A stretch of DNA of 64,000 nt, taken from assembly GCF_015706575.1 (NCBI RefSeq), contig NW_024037076.1, positions 20,836,898-20,900,897 on the forward strand, in the 5' to 3' direction. This stretch comes from Patiria miniata. Lineage: Eukaryota > Echinodermata > Asteroidea > Valvatida > Asterinidae. Positions 42,608 to 52,129 of the stretch are shown piece after piece; the first letter of the stretch is position 1; every line of letters begins with the position of its first letter. A program made the translations under genes and the position numbers. A model generated the notes under the pieces. That model did no database searches. It was not told the DNA's origin and saw only the letters and a list, made by a program, of their open reading frames with translations.

Positions 42608-44239
42608 GTAAGTATATGTTAGTAATTCGTTATTACGGATTATTACTTCGTTATTACGGATTATTAATTCGTTATTACGGATTAAATCTTCTTCTTTTTT
42701 CAAGAAGGGGGCAACACACGTCCAAAGCCTTCTATGCAGTCGTATCATTGTTGCGGCTGCTAACAGAAGAAAAGGAAATTGATGTTAGAGGTCACTCCAT
42801 TGTCTTTTGGGTCTGAATTTATATCATGAGGGTAGAATAATTATACTGCGATATCCTTCCTATCACTACTGTGACTTTGTTCACGAAAAGCTGGCGTTTT
42901 GAAGAATATAAATGATAAATAGTGATAAGTTTGTATACAAAGTATACAAATTATTTGAATGGAAACCCAAATATCTGTAGTACATGTGTGAAGTTTCAAT
43001 TCAACCCGCTAATTAAAAAGTCATTAAAAACTCGGTACTCTGGATCTCATGCGCACTCTCATGTAAATTAAACATGGTCAATGTGATGGGAAAAATTAAC
43101 ATTTGATTCGACCTGTTTTGGTAAATTGACATTTTGCGACGAAGGTATGCCCTATTTACGTAAACTTGGTGTCAAAATAACCACAGGACATCCGAACAAC
43201 TGTCAGAGAAACTTGGCGGGATTTAAAAAGTACATTGCGACGATATAAGAAACAAATGAACATGGCAGTGGTTGCGCTCCCTCCCCCCCCCCCCCGCGTA
43301 TTTTGCGCCGCTCTTAAGTTAATTATTCTGACCCAAAATCACTCTTTAGTCATATTTACATATTTCACAAGTGCCAAGGCACCAATACAAGCTGGTTTTA
43401 TTTTCTCCTCTACCGTTGTGTTGCAAGGGTATGAGCGAAAAAGAAAAGGTGGGGGTAAAGGCCACCCCCCCCCCCCCTGCGCTTTTTGCGCCGCTTTTAA
43501 GTGAATTAGTCTGATCTAAAATCACTCTTAAGATTTTTTTTTTCTATAATCTACAAGTTTCAAGCTAATGATACTTGTTTTGATCTTGTTCTCAAAATTT
43601 GATTAAATGTAACATTTGCCGCATGCCGCCAATGGGCATTTGTCTGATCAAGCGAAACTTAAGACCGCCCATTTTGTGAGGATTTGGTCCCGTAATTTTG
43701 CATTTTGATGAAACCCTATCCAGCTCTCAGTGCATTCTGATCACGTGCTCTCCCCATGTGAGTATCAGATTTAATTCGTAATAACGAATTAATAATCCGT
43801 AATTACGAATTAAATAATCCGTAATAACGAATTAATAATCCGTAATAACGAATTAATAATCCGTAATAACATATACTTGCAGTGGCGCTAATGGGCTTTC
43901 GTAGGTTAGCCTGTCGCCAAGGCCATCGTGGCTTTTAACCGGCATTATTAGACGGAGTGGCGAAGTTGCGAAGTGACTGGATCGGAGACGTCACACGCAC
44001 GATTGGCGAAGCCGCTTCGCCGCACTCGCGAACGCTGGCTTGGTCTTTGCTCCAGTCGCTTCGTGATTTCGCAGCTTCTCCGCTCGGCCATGTTGGCCTA
44101 GGCGAAAGGCTATTACAGGGTTAGCACAGAATTTTTCTGCTAGCGCGGTAAGCACAAAATAGTGATCGAAAGCACGGAATTCTGAGGTTAGCAGAGCCAT
44201 GAAATTGGGCCCCGATATTGGGTGAAAAGGTCAACTAGG

Positions 44240-44438
44240 CGATTCGAACCAGCCAACCGATCCTGTTAGCTCGGTGGTCGAGTGGTAAGACATCTGTACT
44301 AGAAAGCAGGAGGTCGTGGGTTCGAGTCCCACCCGAGTGATTTTTCCAACTTTCACTCGGGAGGTAACACACTGAGTGTACAGTGTTTATACGTCGGTGA
44401 CGTGCAAAACTTAATTTGATTTACATCACCCCGACGCA

Positions 44439-44440
<2 letters not shown>
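44240..44440 (+). mobile_element. tRNA-like SINE unit 1
   Basis: TGGTCGAGTGG (A box) and GGTTCGAGTCC (B box) with the loop ACTAGAAA of a tRNA-Ser(AGA)-like anticodon arm. The short variable arm and mispaired anticodon stem argue against a working tRNA. The body (ACTTTCACTCGGGAGGTAAC, TTTATACGTCGGTGA) is repeated at 44556-44735. Confidence 0.7.

Positions 44441-44441
<1 letters not shown>

Positions 44442-44513
<72 letters not shown>
44442..44513. repeat. (TA)n microsatellite
   Basis: About 35 TA units between two tRNA-like SINE units. Open frames over it on both strands (YIYIYI) are artefacts. Confidence 0.97.
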
Positions 44514-44515
<2 letters not shown>

Positions 44516-44555
44516 ATCTTAAGAATAATGCGGTACCCGCTGCTACGGTACATCA

Positions 44556-44735
44556 GATTCGAATTAGCCAACCGATCCTGTTAGCTCGGTGGTCGAGTGG
44601 TAAGACATCTGCACTAGAAAGCAGGAGGTCGTGGGTTTGAGTCCCACTGAGTGATTTTTCCAACTTTCACTCGGGAGGTAACACACTGTATACAGTGTTT
44701 ATACGTCGGTGAAGGGCAAAACCTAATTTGATCAA
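44556..44735 (+). mobile_element. tRNA-like SINE unit 2
   Basis: Near-identical to unit 1 from ATTCGAA..AGCCAACCGATCCTG onward, with intact A and B boxes. The two direct units separated by (TA)n look like a local duplication. Confidence 0.7.
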
Positions 44736-45356
44736 CTAGGCGACCTCATAAGATTCTAAAAGAGCACGGTAATAAGTACATTAATCAAGGTCTTCTTAAT
44801 CCATTCACTAATTTGGGTCACCAACAATAAAGAGAACTCACACATACAAAATAATACGAATCAACTATTCAGCGTTCACTCTCTACTTGACAGAAAGAAC
44901 ACAAATCATTTATGAACTGATACATATTTCAACTGCTGCAGTTTTGTGTTACTAGTAACCACGAATGACAATCTGGAAAAAACTACCATGTAGATGTTGT
45001 CAACGTAATCAATTAATTGTAATGCATGCAGTTTTTTTGTTAACACCGACAAAAATAGATATATGCGGATAAAAATTCCTTTTATACGTTTCTCAAATTT
45101 AAATGGAACAAAACGAAAGCAAATAATTTGCTTGAACCCCAGATTACGAAAGGAAATTTTTTGACAGCCTTAATGACGCGGCCGTACTCTGAGAAGTTAG
45201 TATTTATATTAAACGTGGACATAAAGCGCTCTACAGACTCGAAAAATGCACCTTTAACGTCAAAGAGGTCACTCACAAATTAAGTTCTTTGTTCCCACTT
45301 TTTGTAGGAAATACAGTTGCCACAAGTGTAACTCTGTGGATATGCCATTAAACATT
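44736..45356. other. No gene recognised
   Basis: AT-rich spacer. The minus frame 45082-45276 (64 codons) has no recognisable domain. Confidence 0.4.
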
Positions 45357-45931
45357 CACTGTTAAAAATGCCGGTAAATTTACGGACTCCGTAAAGTGAA
45401 ATATTCCGTATTTTTTGGCGTAATTATACGGATCTTTCCGTAAATGCAAATATTAATTATGCTAATTAGCGTGATTACAATCAACCACATCGGCCCAAAC
45501 ACTTACACATAATATAGTACATCTAAGTACATATTGTTATTTCACCCACAACCGTGTACACATGTCCAAACTCATGTTAAGGGTCTGTTATTTTACGGAA
45601 TGAAAACAACTTTTCCGGAAATGTTGCTGCAGGAAAACGGAACGCTATTTTCTTTCCGGCAGCAAAATTTCCGGAAAGGTTTTTCATTCCGTGAAATAAA
45701 CAGAACATTAACACGAGTTTGGACAAGTGTACACGGTTGTGGGTGAAATAACAATATGTACTAAGATGTACTATATTATGTGTAGGTGTTTGGGCCGATG
45801 TGGTTGATTGTAATAATGCTAATTAGCATAATTATTATTTGCATTTAACGGAAAGATCCGTATAATTACGCCGAAAATACGGAATATTTCACTTTACGAA
45901 GTGCGTAAATTTACCGGCATTTTTAACAGTG
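45357..45931. mobile_element. 575-base near-perfect palindromic element
   Basis: The left half from CACTGTTAAAAATGCCGGTA and the right half, read inward, are complementary over about 250 bases each. Shared words include GGATCTTTCCGT, TGCTAATTAGC, CATCGGCCCAAACAC, ATAGTACATCT and ACAACCGTGTACAC. The centre near 45645 carries short TTTCCGG/CCGGAAA words. No gene is present. Such a structure would extrude a cruciform. The family is uncertain; the CACTG terminus is shared with some EnSpm/CACTA-like elements but no clean target duplication is visible. Confidence 0.8.
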
Positions 45932-46411
45932 TTGATAAGGGGATCATACTGATTGACTGGCACATGGCATTGCACAAAGAGGTTCAATCATAAAGAACGC
46001 CAATCCAAAACTGATTTAGATGAGCGGCCCTCGCTATAGTAAAGAAACATTCTATGTGGTAGCTTTCTTGCCTAAATCTGAATAATCCAAATGAGTAAAC
46101 TTTTGTCAGATTGTGTTTTTTTCTCTTTTTCCCTATTCTCAATAGTTCGGCATAAAATTCGAAGGCCGGCTAGTTTCATTAAACATCTCCCCCACTTTCC
46201 CGAACAACACCATTATAGCCATAACGACTGGTAGGAATGTCGACAAGATAATAGAAACATTTCTTGTTGTTGAAACTTAAATTGTACTTGGTTATAACAT
46301 ATCAATTTCGGAAAACACTCACTCAGTTTGTTGCAAGAAGCCCAAAAGGAAAGGTGCTTTGGATTAGACTGGCGTCCATTGAGAAATTCATCTTACTGTT
46401 TGCGTGAAAGC

Positions 46412-47380
46412 TCAAGAATTCGAAGCTTCTTCAAAATGCATGAGTCGTCTGCAAAATACTTCGCGCAGCCCTTTGCGGAATTGACGATACTTGAAGGCGT
46501 AGATGGCTGGATTGACGCAGCTATTGGCAGCCACCATCGCTACAGAGAGCAGAAAGTACCACTCGTCAAAGCTGAGCTTCCAGCCCAGATTGAACAAGAG
46601 ATAGATGACCTGGTTTGGTGTCCAGCACACCAGGAAGGTGATGAAGACGATCAAGAGCATTTTGAAGGTATTACGTCTAGCTCGGAGTAGGGACTCCATC
46701 ATACCTTCTGGTTGGGCGTTGCCATCCGCGGTGGATGCTCCGGCAGCTGGACCTACGTTCGCCGGTGCCGGTCCTACACGGGCGGCTCCTCTCCTGAGCT
46801 CCACACTGATGCGAATGTACGCAAACAGCATCACTGCCACCGGCACGATGTACTGCAGAACGGCCGTCAGGCCCCCGATGACTTTGGACCGATTCGCCAC
46901 ACTCGAGACGCACCTACCACTTTGCACGTTAAAGGTGGTAAGGACGTAAGAGTTAATAACGGCTCCAATGATCCAACACGCCGCAATGACCACGCCAACT
47001 TTCAGTCTTGGGCGCTTGGCGAAGGCTACTTGGTACTTGAACGGGTGAACGATGGCGAAGTACCGCTCCATAGTCAACGACAACAGACTGAACGTTGATA
47101 TCACATAAAGGAGGAAAAGTGGAAATCTGGAGTACCAGACGTGGCACACTACCCACCCGAGAGCGTTGTTTGGCACGGGGTCGGGTATCGGGGCCTCGCT
47201 CTGCAAAAGAATCATTAATGAACCAAGAAGATCCACCACAGCTTGGTGGAAGATTAAAGCGTTGGTGCGAGTCTGCATCGATGAGACCTTACCGATGACG
47301 AGACAGACGAGACCGTTACCCAAGATGCCGACAATACCAACGGTAGTGTTGAAGATACGCAGCCACAGAATCGCCTCCAT
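46412..47380 (-). CDS. Rhodopsin-like (class A) orphan GPCR 3
   Basis: Single-exon, 322 residues. It keeps N in TM1 (GILGNGLV), the TM3 and loop-2 cysteines, ERY, CWTP and FRKGLREVFC. TM7 reads NPAIY instead of NPVIY. TM3 reads HVWYSRFPLFLLYVISTFS, with an added arginine, and loop 2 reads SYVLTTFNVQSG before the cysteine. TM1 differs from the paralogues (NTTVGIVGILGNGLVCLVIG). The third loop is as in GPCR 2 except for RRGAARVG. Intact start to stop, so probably functional as a receptor of unknown ligand. Its promoter lacks the TATA box kept by the other two, which suggests changed or reduced expression. Confidence 0.92.
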   Translation of the reverse strand: MEAILWLRIFNTTVGIVGILGNGLVCLVIGKVSSMQTRTNALIFHQAVVDLLGSLMILLQSEAPIPDPVPNNALGWVVCHVWYSRFPLFLLYVISTFSLLSLTMERYFAIVHPFKYQVAFAKRPRLKVGVVIAACWIIGAVINSYVLTTFNVQSGRCVSSVANRSKVIGGLTAVLQYIVPVAVMLFAYIRISVELRRGAARVGPAPANVGPAAGASTADGNAQPEGMMESLLRARRNTFKMLLIVFITFLVCWTPNQVIYLLFNLGWKLSFDEWYFLLSVAMVAANSCVNPAIYAFKYRQFRKGLREVFCRRLMHFEEASNS

Positions 47381-47459
47381 GTTTGTTTAGTTGATGTGCA
47401 CTTATCAGTCCGTTGCTAGAAAAATCATCAACCTCCTTTTGCGTCCTTATGCCGAGAGG

Positions 47460-47490
47460 AGATGCAGCCCAGTGTGTAATAATACTCTGA
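47460..47490 (-). promoter_or_regulatory. GPCR 3 promoter with damaged TATA region
   Basis: Read on the minus strand, ATTATTACACACTGGGCTGC stands where the paralogues have TATATA..AGAGGCTGGG. The AGAGGC piece and the TATA core are gone. The downstream leader (CTCTCGGCATAAGGACGCAA, GGAGGTTGATGAT, AACTAAACAAACATG) is otherwise kept. Confidence 0.6.
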
Positions 47491-48837
47491 TTTCAACTTT
47501 GGAAAGAAATACTGAATAAGAAGGACTATCTAGAAGGACTACTGTTGCGAGAAGTCACTGTTTTCAATCGAAAACACGTTTACCACAAAATTGAACCGTT
47601 TGAAAAGATAGTTAAACACGCGAAGATTTTATAGTAACTGTCAGGAGTATATGGTGCTTACAAAAATAGGTTTTCTGCGTGACGTGACAGGCTTGTGTCG
47701 GGGATGTACAATACATAGCAATTACCGCTAAAGATGGGATTTTTGCAAGGTTAACTTCTTTTCCCCCCGAAAATCAATTCCTCTAAATGAGTAAATTCGG
47801 GACCTTGGTTGAGCCTCGATTCAATTTAGGCCTCCGGGATCGCTACTGTTCATCGTAATTGCCGAGTCCCGTAGACGCACGCTGTTAATTACATATTGGT
47901 GTCATATAATACGTAGGTAGATGCGTCGCGCTTTTTCCATACCGGCGAACATGTATGCAATGATGAAAACAGTATTTGAGGTTCTTAAACCTAGAAAATT
48001 AGTGACAAATTTTCAATTTGCAGACTGATGGAGGTGCGATTCTTTTCATGGGTCCTAATTTGATAGATTTTTTTTTCTAATACGTTTCGACATAGCAAAT
48101 TGGTTCTTGGGCGGTCAAAAAGAACAAAAAGAGTACTTGACCATTTCATAAGGTCCCCACAAACTTGAAATTGCATTATTTTGCAAGAATTATTCTGTCA
48201 CCGATATTTAAACCCTGGTCGAAGTGTTAGTTTTGTCTAGAAGGTGTCAAAGTTTGGGTTTTTGTTTTTTACTAAACACAGGGGACTGCAAACTAAATTT
48301 TGTAATATTAGGCCTACATCTTGAAAAAGCATATTTCGCAAAAGTTGCAGAAGTTGATAGAAGTCGGTCAGGGTCGGTGTTAAGTGCAAACCATGGTGCA
48401 ATATGGCTGAATTTTTGCGGTAAATAGAAGTGAGAAGCAGGGACCAACGGGTGGGCTTTACATCTCTAAATAACAGTCGGCTAATATTCACAGTGCAGTA
48501 CATGTACCAATAAAATAATGGACTCTTTTGTCAAGCTGACATTGTCCTAAATAGATAGGTTTGCGGTAATATTCATGGAATTTAGGACGCAACATTGGCT
48601 GTTTAACGGAATCACCACTCAAAATAGAAAACGTGAAGGCAGTAGTGTGTAGGGTCTCGATAAGACAAGACAAAAGAATTGTATGCATAATGCACAAAAA
48701 ACAATAGACTCATTTGCATATCAATGAAACTAATTACCATATCAATGGATTATGTTAGCATAATAAAAGAGCGCACTGGGGTGTGGAAGTTTTATCGGAC
48801 AAAGGAAGGGTCTGACAATTTTATGGGACAAAGACTG

Positions 48838-49240
48838 AAGACTTGAAGTGGAATATCGGACAGAGGAAGACTTGAACTGGAATATCGGACAGAGGAAGAC
48901 TTGAACTGGAATATCGGACAGAGGAAGACTTGAACTGGAATATCGGACAGAGGAAGACTTGAACTGGAATATCGGACAGAGGAAGACTTGAACTGGAATA
49001 TCGGACAGATGAAGACTTGAGCTGGAATATCGGACAGATGAAGACTTGAACTGGAATATCGGACAGATGAAGACTTGAACTGGAATATCGGACAGAGGAA
49101 GACTTGAACTGGAATATCGGACAGAGGAAGACTTGAGCTGGAATATCGGACAGAGGAAGACTTGAACTGGAATATCGGACTGATGAAGACTTGAACTGGA
49201 ATATCGGACAGATGAAGACTTGAACTGGAATATCGGACAA
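48838..49240. repeat. 29-base minisatellite, about 14 units
   Basis: The unit is GAAGACTTGAACTGGAATAT followed by CGGACAGAG or CGGACAGAT. Units differ mostly at the AGAGG/AGATG position and at GAACTGG/GAGCTGG. Because 29 is not a multiple of three and no minus-strand frame meets a stop, all three minus frames are open for 150-176 codons and encode the same rotating 29-residue repeat (SDIPVQVF, CPIFQFKSSS, VRYSSSSL). I treat these as non-coding. Confidence 0.95.
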
Positions 49241-49249
49241 AAGGGAGAC

Positions 49250-52086
49250 GCTGGATGGAATATATGGTACAAAGACGGTTGTCAAACGTTTGAAACTGAC
49301 TTAGAGTATCATTTGTATTCATTCAAGCAGTGTGCTAACAGAAAATGAAAAAATAGAAATGGAGGCCACACCAACAGAGCGCCAATTAAGTCAACTCGCT
49401 GGAAATCGCGTGAAAAAAAATGTTTTTACTCTGGGGAAAATGGAGTAGTAGTGCAGTTGGGACAGTATAGGTAGTGCCTGCTCCTTTTTGTACACGTTTT
49501 ACGGGGAAATGTGGGGGGGGGGGAGGTTAAGGAGCAATGAGGATCCATTGTAAAGGGTATTCAATAGAAAAGAGGATTAGCGGATGCATTGTGTAGGGAT
49601 TATATATGAATTTGTTTGTCATTTTGGATGAATGGCATAGGTACGACGGCGATCGGAACAATAGGCTCATTATACTTAGCAAAGCAACATTAATGCCAGT
49701 GTATTTTAGGCCTGTATGTAATACGTTTCAATTATACTATAATTCATTGATGGGCTTAGGATGACATTAACGGTACCCGGTTTGCTTTTTACATGGTCAC
49801 TGTGGACAAAGGTTTTTCGTGGAGAGCTTTGTTAATGCACATGTAGTTGGAACCTCCGTAATTTATTGGAGCCGCTGTGCCGCTTACAATGCATGCACGC
49901 ATAACCTCGGATAGCATTGATCGATTTTAGTAACTCTTTTTCTTTTTCTAATCATGCGTTCACGAACATATTCTATAAAGAAAATGCTTGAAACAAAATT
50001 TAATGATGTTTCAAATTTGATTGCTTTTTTAGAAAATCTTTAATCTACGTCAATTATGTTACCCTGTATTCGATTGTGAAATCTGTTTGGTTACTAAAGT
50101 CGCAGAGCATAACTGATTTCGTAAAAAGCCTCATCCTGAGTGACTGCTTTGTGTTCCATTCTAAGTAAAGACTTGACTTATGCATATATTTACGGCGTAA
50201 TCGTGGAGATTTTGTCATGAATTGGGAGATTCATGTATTTATTCCTATACGTTTTTATATTATGGTGTATGGGGAGAATTATGTAAGACTGGGGTCCACA
50301 AAGTGAAAAAAGTGAACAAGGATCCTTCAGCAGCGAAACGTCTTTGGCTTTTAAATTTAAAGTAACGACTTTCCCAAAATGTTGATGCTTATCCATACAG
50401 AGTGACACCGTATAATAAAGAAAGTCTTTATAAAGCGCGCACCTGTAAAAAGAAAAAAAAAATAGAAAAAAAAAAAAGATAAGGTTACTATTCACGTAGA
50501 TCACCATGATAAAACGTGGCCAGGGGTCCCAACCCATTGTGATACAGAATGATGTTACAAAGCAAACCCATTCCAGTTAGTAGAAATAAGATTACCGGAT
50601 ACATCACTTGGACAAAATAATGGACGGAATAAGTAAAAAAAAAAAAACCCACTACATGCAGTGGTCAGAAAAAATTAAGATAACTGTACATTTTGTATAC
50701 ATGTACATCACCAAGAAAGAAAAACATGGCGAGGGTTTCCCTTATGGGTGGTTAACCCATTGTGATAAAAGAATGTTAAAAAAAAACTTATTGGAAGTGC
50801 TAAAATAATATTGAAACTATTACTGAATACATCACCGTGAAACAATGGCCAGGGTTTTCCTATAGGTGGTTAACCCATAGATGTACAAAAAGGAAAAAAC
50901 ACATGCATAGGTTACAAAAGTATAGGAATGAGATCATTGTAGAACTAGAAATCTCCATGACAAGAAAGGCCAGGGGTTCTCCTGTCACGCCTTTCCTTAA
51001 CCCATAGGCCTAGATACATGTATACATAAAAGCAAAACCACTGCAGGCAAGATGAGCAAATAGAATGATTAAACAATGAATAAGGTTCCCCCTTTGGTGG
51101 TGAATTGTTCAGAATTAAAGACGAGCATTAATACAGGTAGCGTTCTAAGCAAAACCTAAATAACAAACAAGAAAATTAAACAGCCGCTGCAGGAGTCTAT
51201 CTAGTCCCTCCTGTCTTAGTGAGAATTATTGTTGATACACAAATCTATTTTAGCACTGAACCAGATGTTCATTCTGAAAAATAAATCAGCTTTATTTGCA
51301 AAAAGAAAGTGCAGAAATACTGAAACGATTTATAACCATATTGACCCCCACACGAAAAAAATAGGTTGGATTGTTTGAGCAATGAAATTAAATATATCGA
51401 ACGGCAACAAAAAGACATCTCATTTCTCATATAATTAATAAAAATTACTGTGTATAAAAATATTTCAAGTCTGGCTTGCAACGACATTTCCTTTTTTTTT
51501 TATATCCCCCCCCCCCATTTTTGGAAAAGAACACTCACCCAAATGGTTGTCACTCCAGTGTTATGTAGGCTCTAACAACTCAACTCAATCCAGGCCTACT
51601 AACGGACGTATAGCATTTATACAAATAATGAAAACTAGGCTGATTAGAGTTTAATGAAGATTAGGATTGCAAGAGTAAGTTTCGAATGATAAAATCTGAA
51701 AATGAAAAAGGTGTCCTTAATTACACAATCGCACAGCAGATTTTACAAGTTAGGCCTAAACTAAAGGAAGTAACTAAACTAGGCCTAGCCCTAGGCCTTA
51801 ATTAATTCATGACAATTATGTCTTACAATATTTGTTGTAAGGTGTGGTCTTCACTCTTCGGAGAAAGTTGTTCTTGTCACTTAAGTTTGATATTCACAAG
51901 ACGATACAAAGTACGACTGCGAATACGATACGAACTCTGCGCGCACCGCGTGAACACGATAACCATACACGGGCGGATCCAGGAATTTTCGCGGGAGGGG
52001 GGGGGGAGTTTCATCAGCCAAAAAATATCTGGAAATGTACACAGGTTTTTTTCTCCGGGCACTTGGCCTCCGCAAATTCAAAAACT
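49250..52086. other. No gene recognised; degenerate 150-base repeats at 50500-51015
   Basis: Four loosely tandem blocks share ACATCACC, AAACATGGC.AGGG or GGCCAGGG, and GGTTAACCCAT (50505, 50702, 50828, 50950). A run of C lies at 51509. Near 51972 GGGCGGATCCAGGAATTTT looks like the start of another GGGCGGATCC-type element. No coding frame is supported. Confidence 0.5.

Positions 52087-52129
<43 letters not shown>
52087..52129 (+). repeat. 43-base uninterrupted G run
   Basis: Forty-three consecutive G residues, the longest homopolymer in the window. It can form G-quadruplexes. The true length in the genome may differ because such tracts slip in cloning and sequencing. Confidence 0.9.

Larger units (their letters stand above)
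39879..44212. mobile_element. Large palindromic (foldback-type) element with nested insertions
   Basis: The outer ends GGGCCCAATTTCTTGGCTCT and, from the right, GGGCCCAATTTCATGGCTCT are inverted repeats. The inverted arms continue with AATTCCGTGCTTACGG-like words, CGAAAGCCCATTAGCGCCAC (40428 and, inverted, about 43885) and arrays of about 21 bases containing CGTTATTACGGATTATTAAT (42620-42690 and, inverted, 43770-43868). The left arm is split by a Harbinger-like MITE (39929-40300) and by a hAT element (40453-42607). A further small palindrome (TGGCGAAG words, 43910-44110) sits in the right arm. No coding sequence is recognised. Confidence 0.7.
46060..48650 (-). repeat. Segmental duplication unit carrying GPCR 3
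   Basis: Counterpart of 25560-28360. Collinear matches on both sides of the gene indicate duplication of a unit of about 2.6 kb, later diverged by small insertions and deletions and by several changes in T runs. Confidence 0.8.

Noticed and set aside
44275-44345. Functional tRNA-Ser gene
   Set aside because: A and B boxes are good, but the anticodon stem does not pair with a seven-base loop, the long variable arm is missing, and the unit is repeated with a SINE body.
44353-44640. ORFs through the (TA)n tract
   Set aside because: Tyr-Ile dipeptide repeats are translation of a microsatellite.
48742-49322. Three overlapping minus-strand ORFs of 154-176 codons as protein genes
   Set aside because: They are the three frames of one 29-base minisatellite; no start context, promoter or domain.
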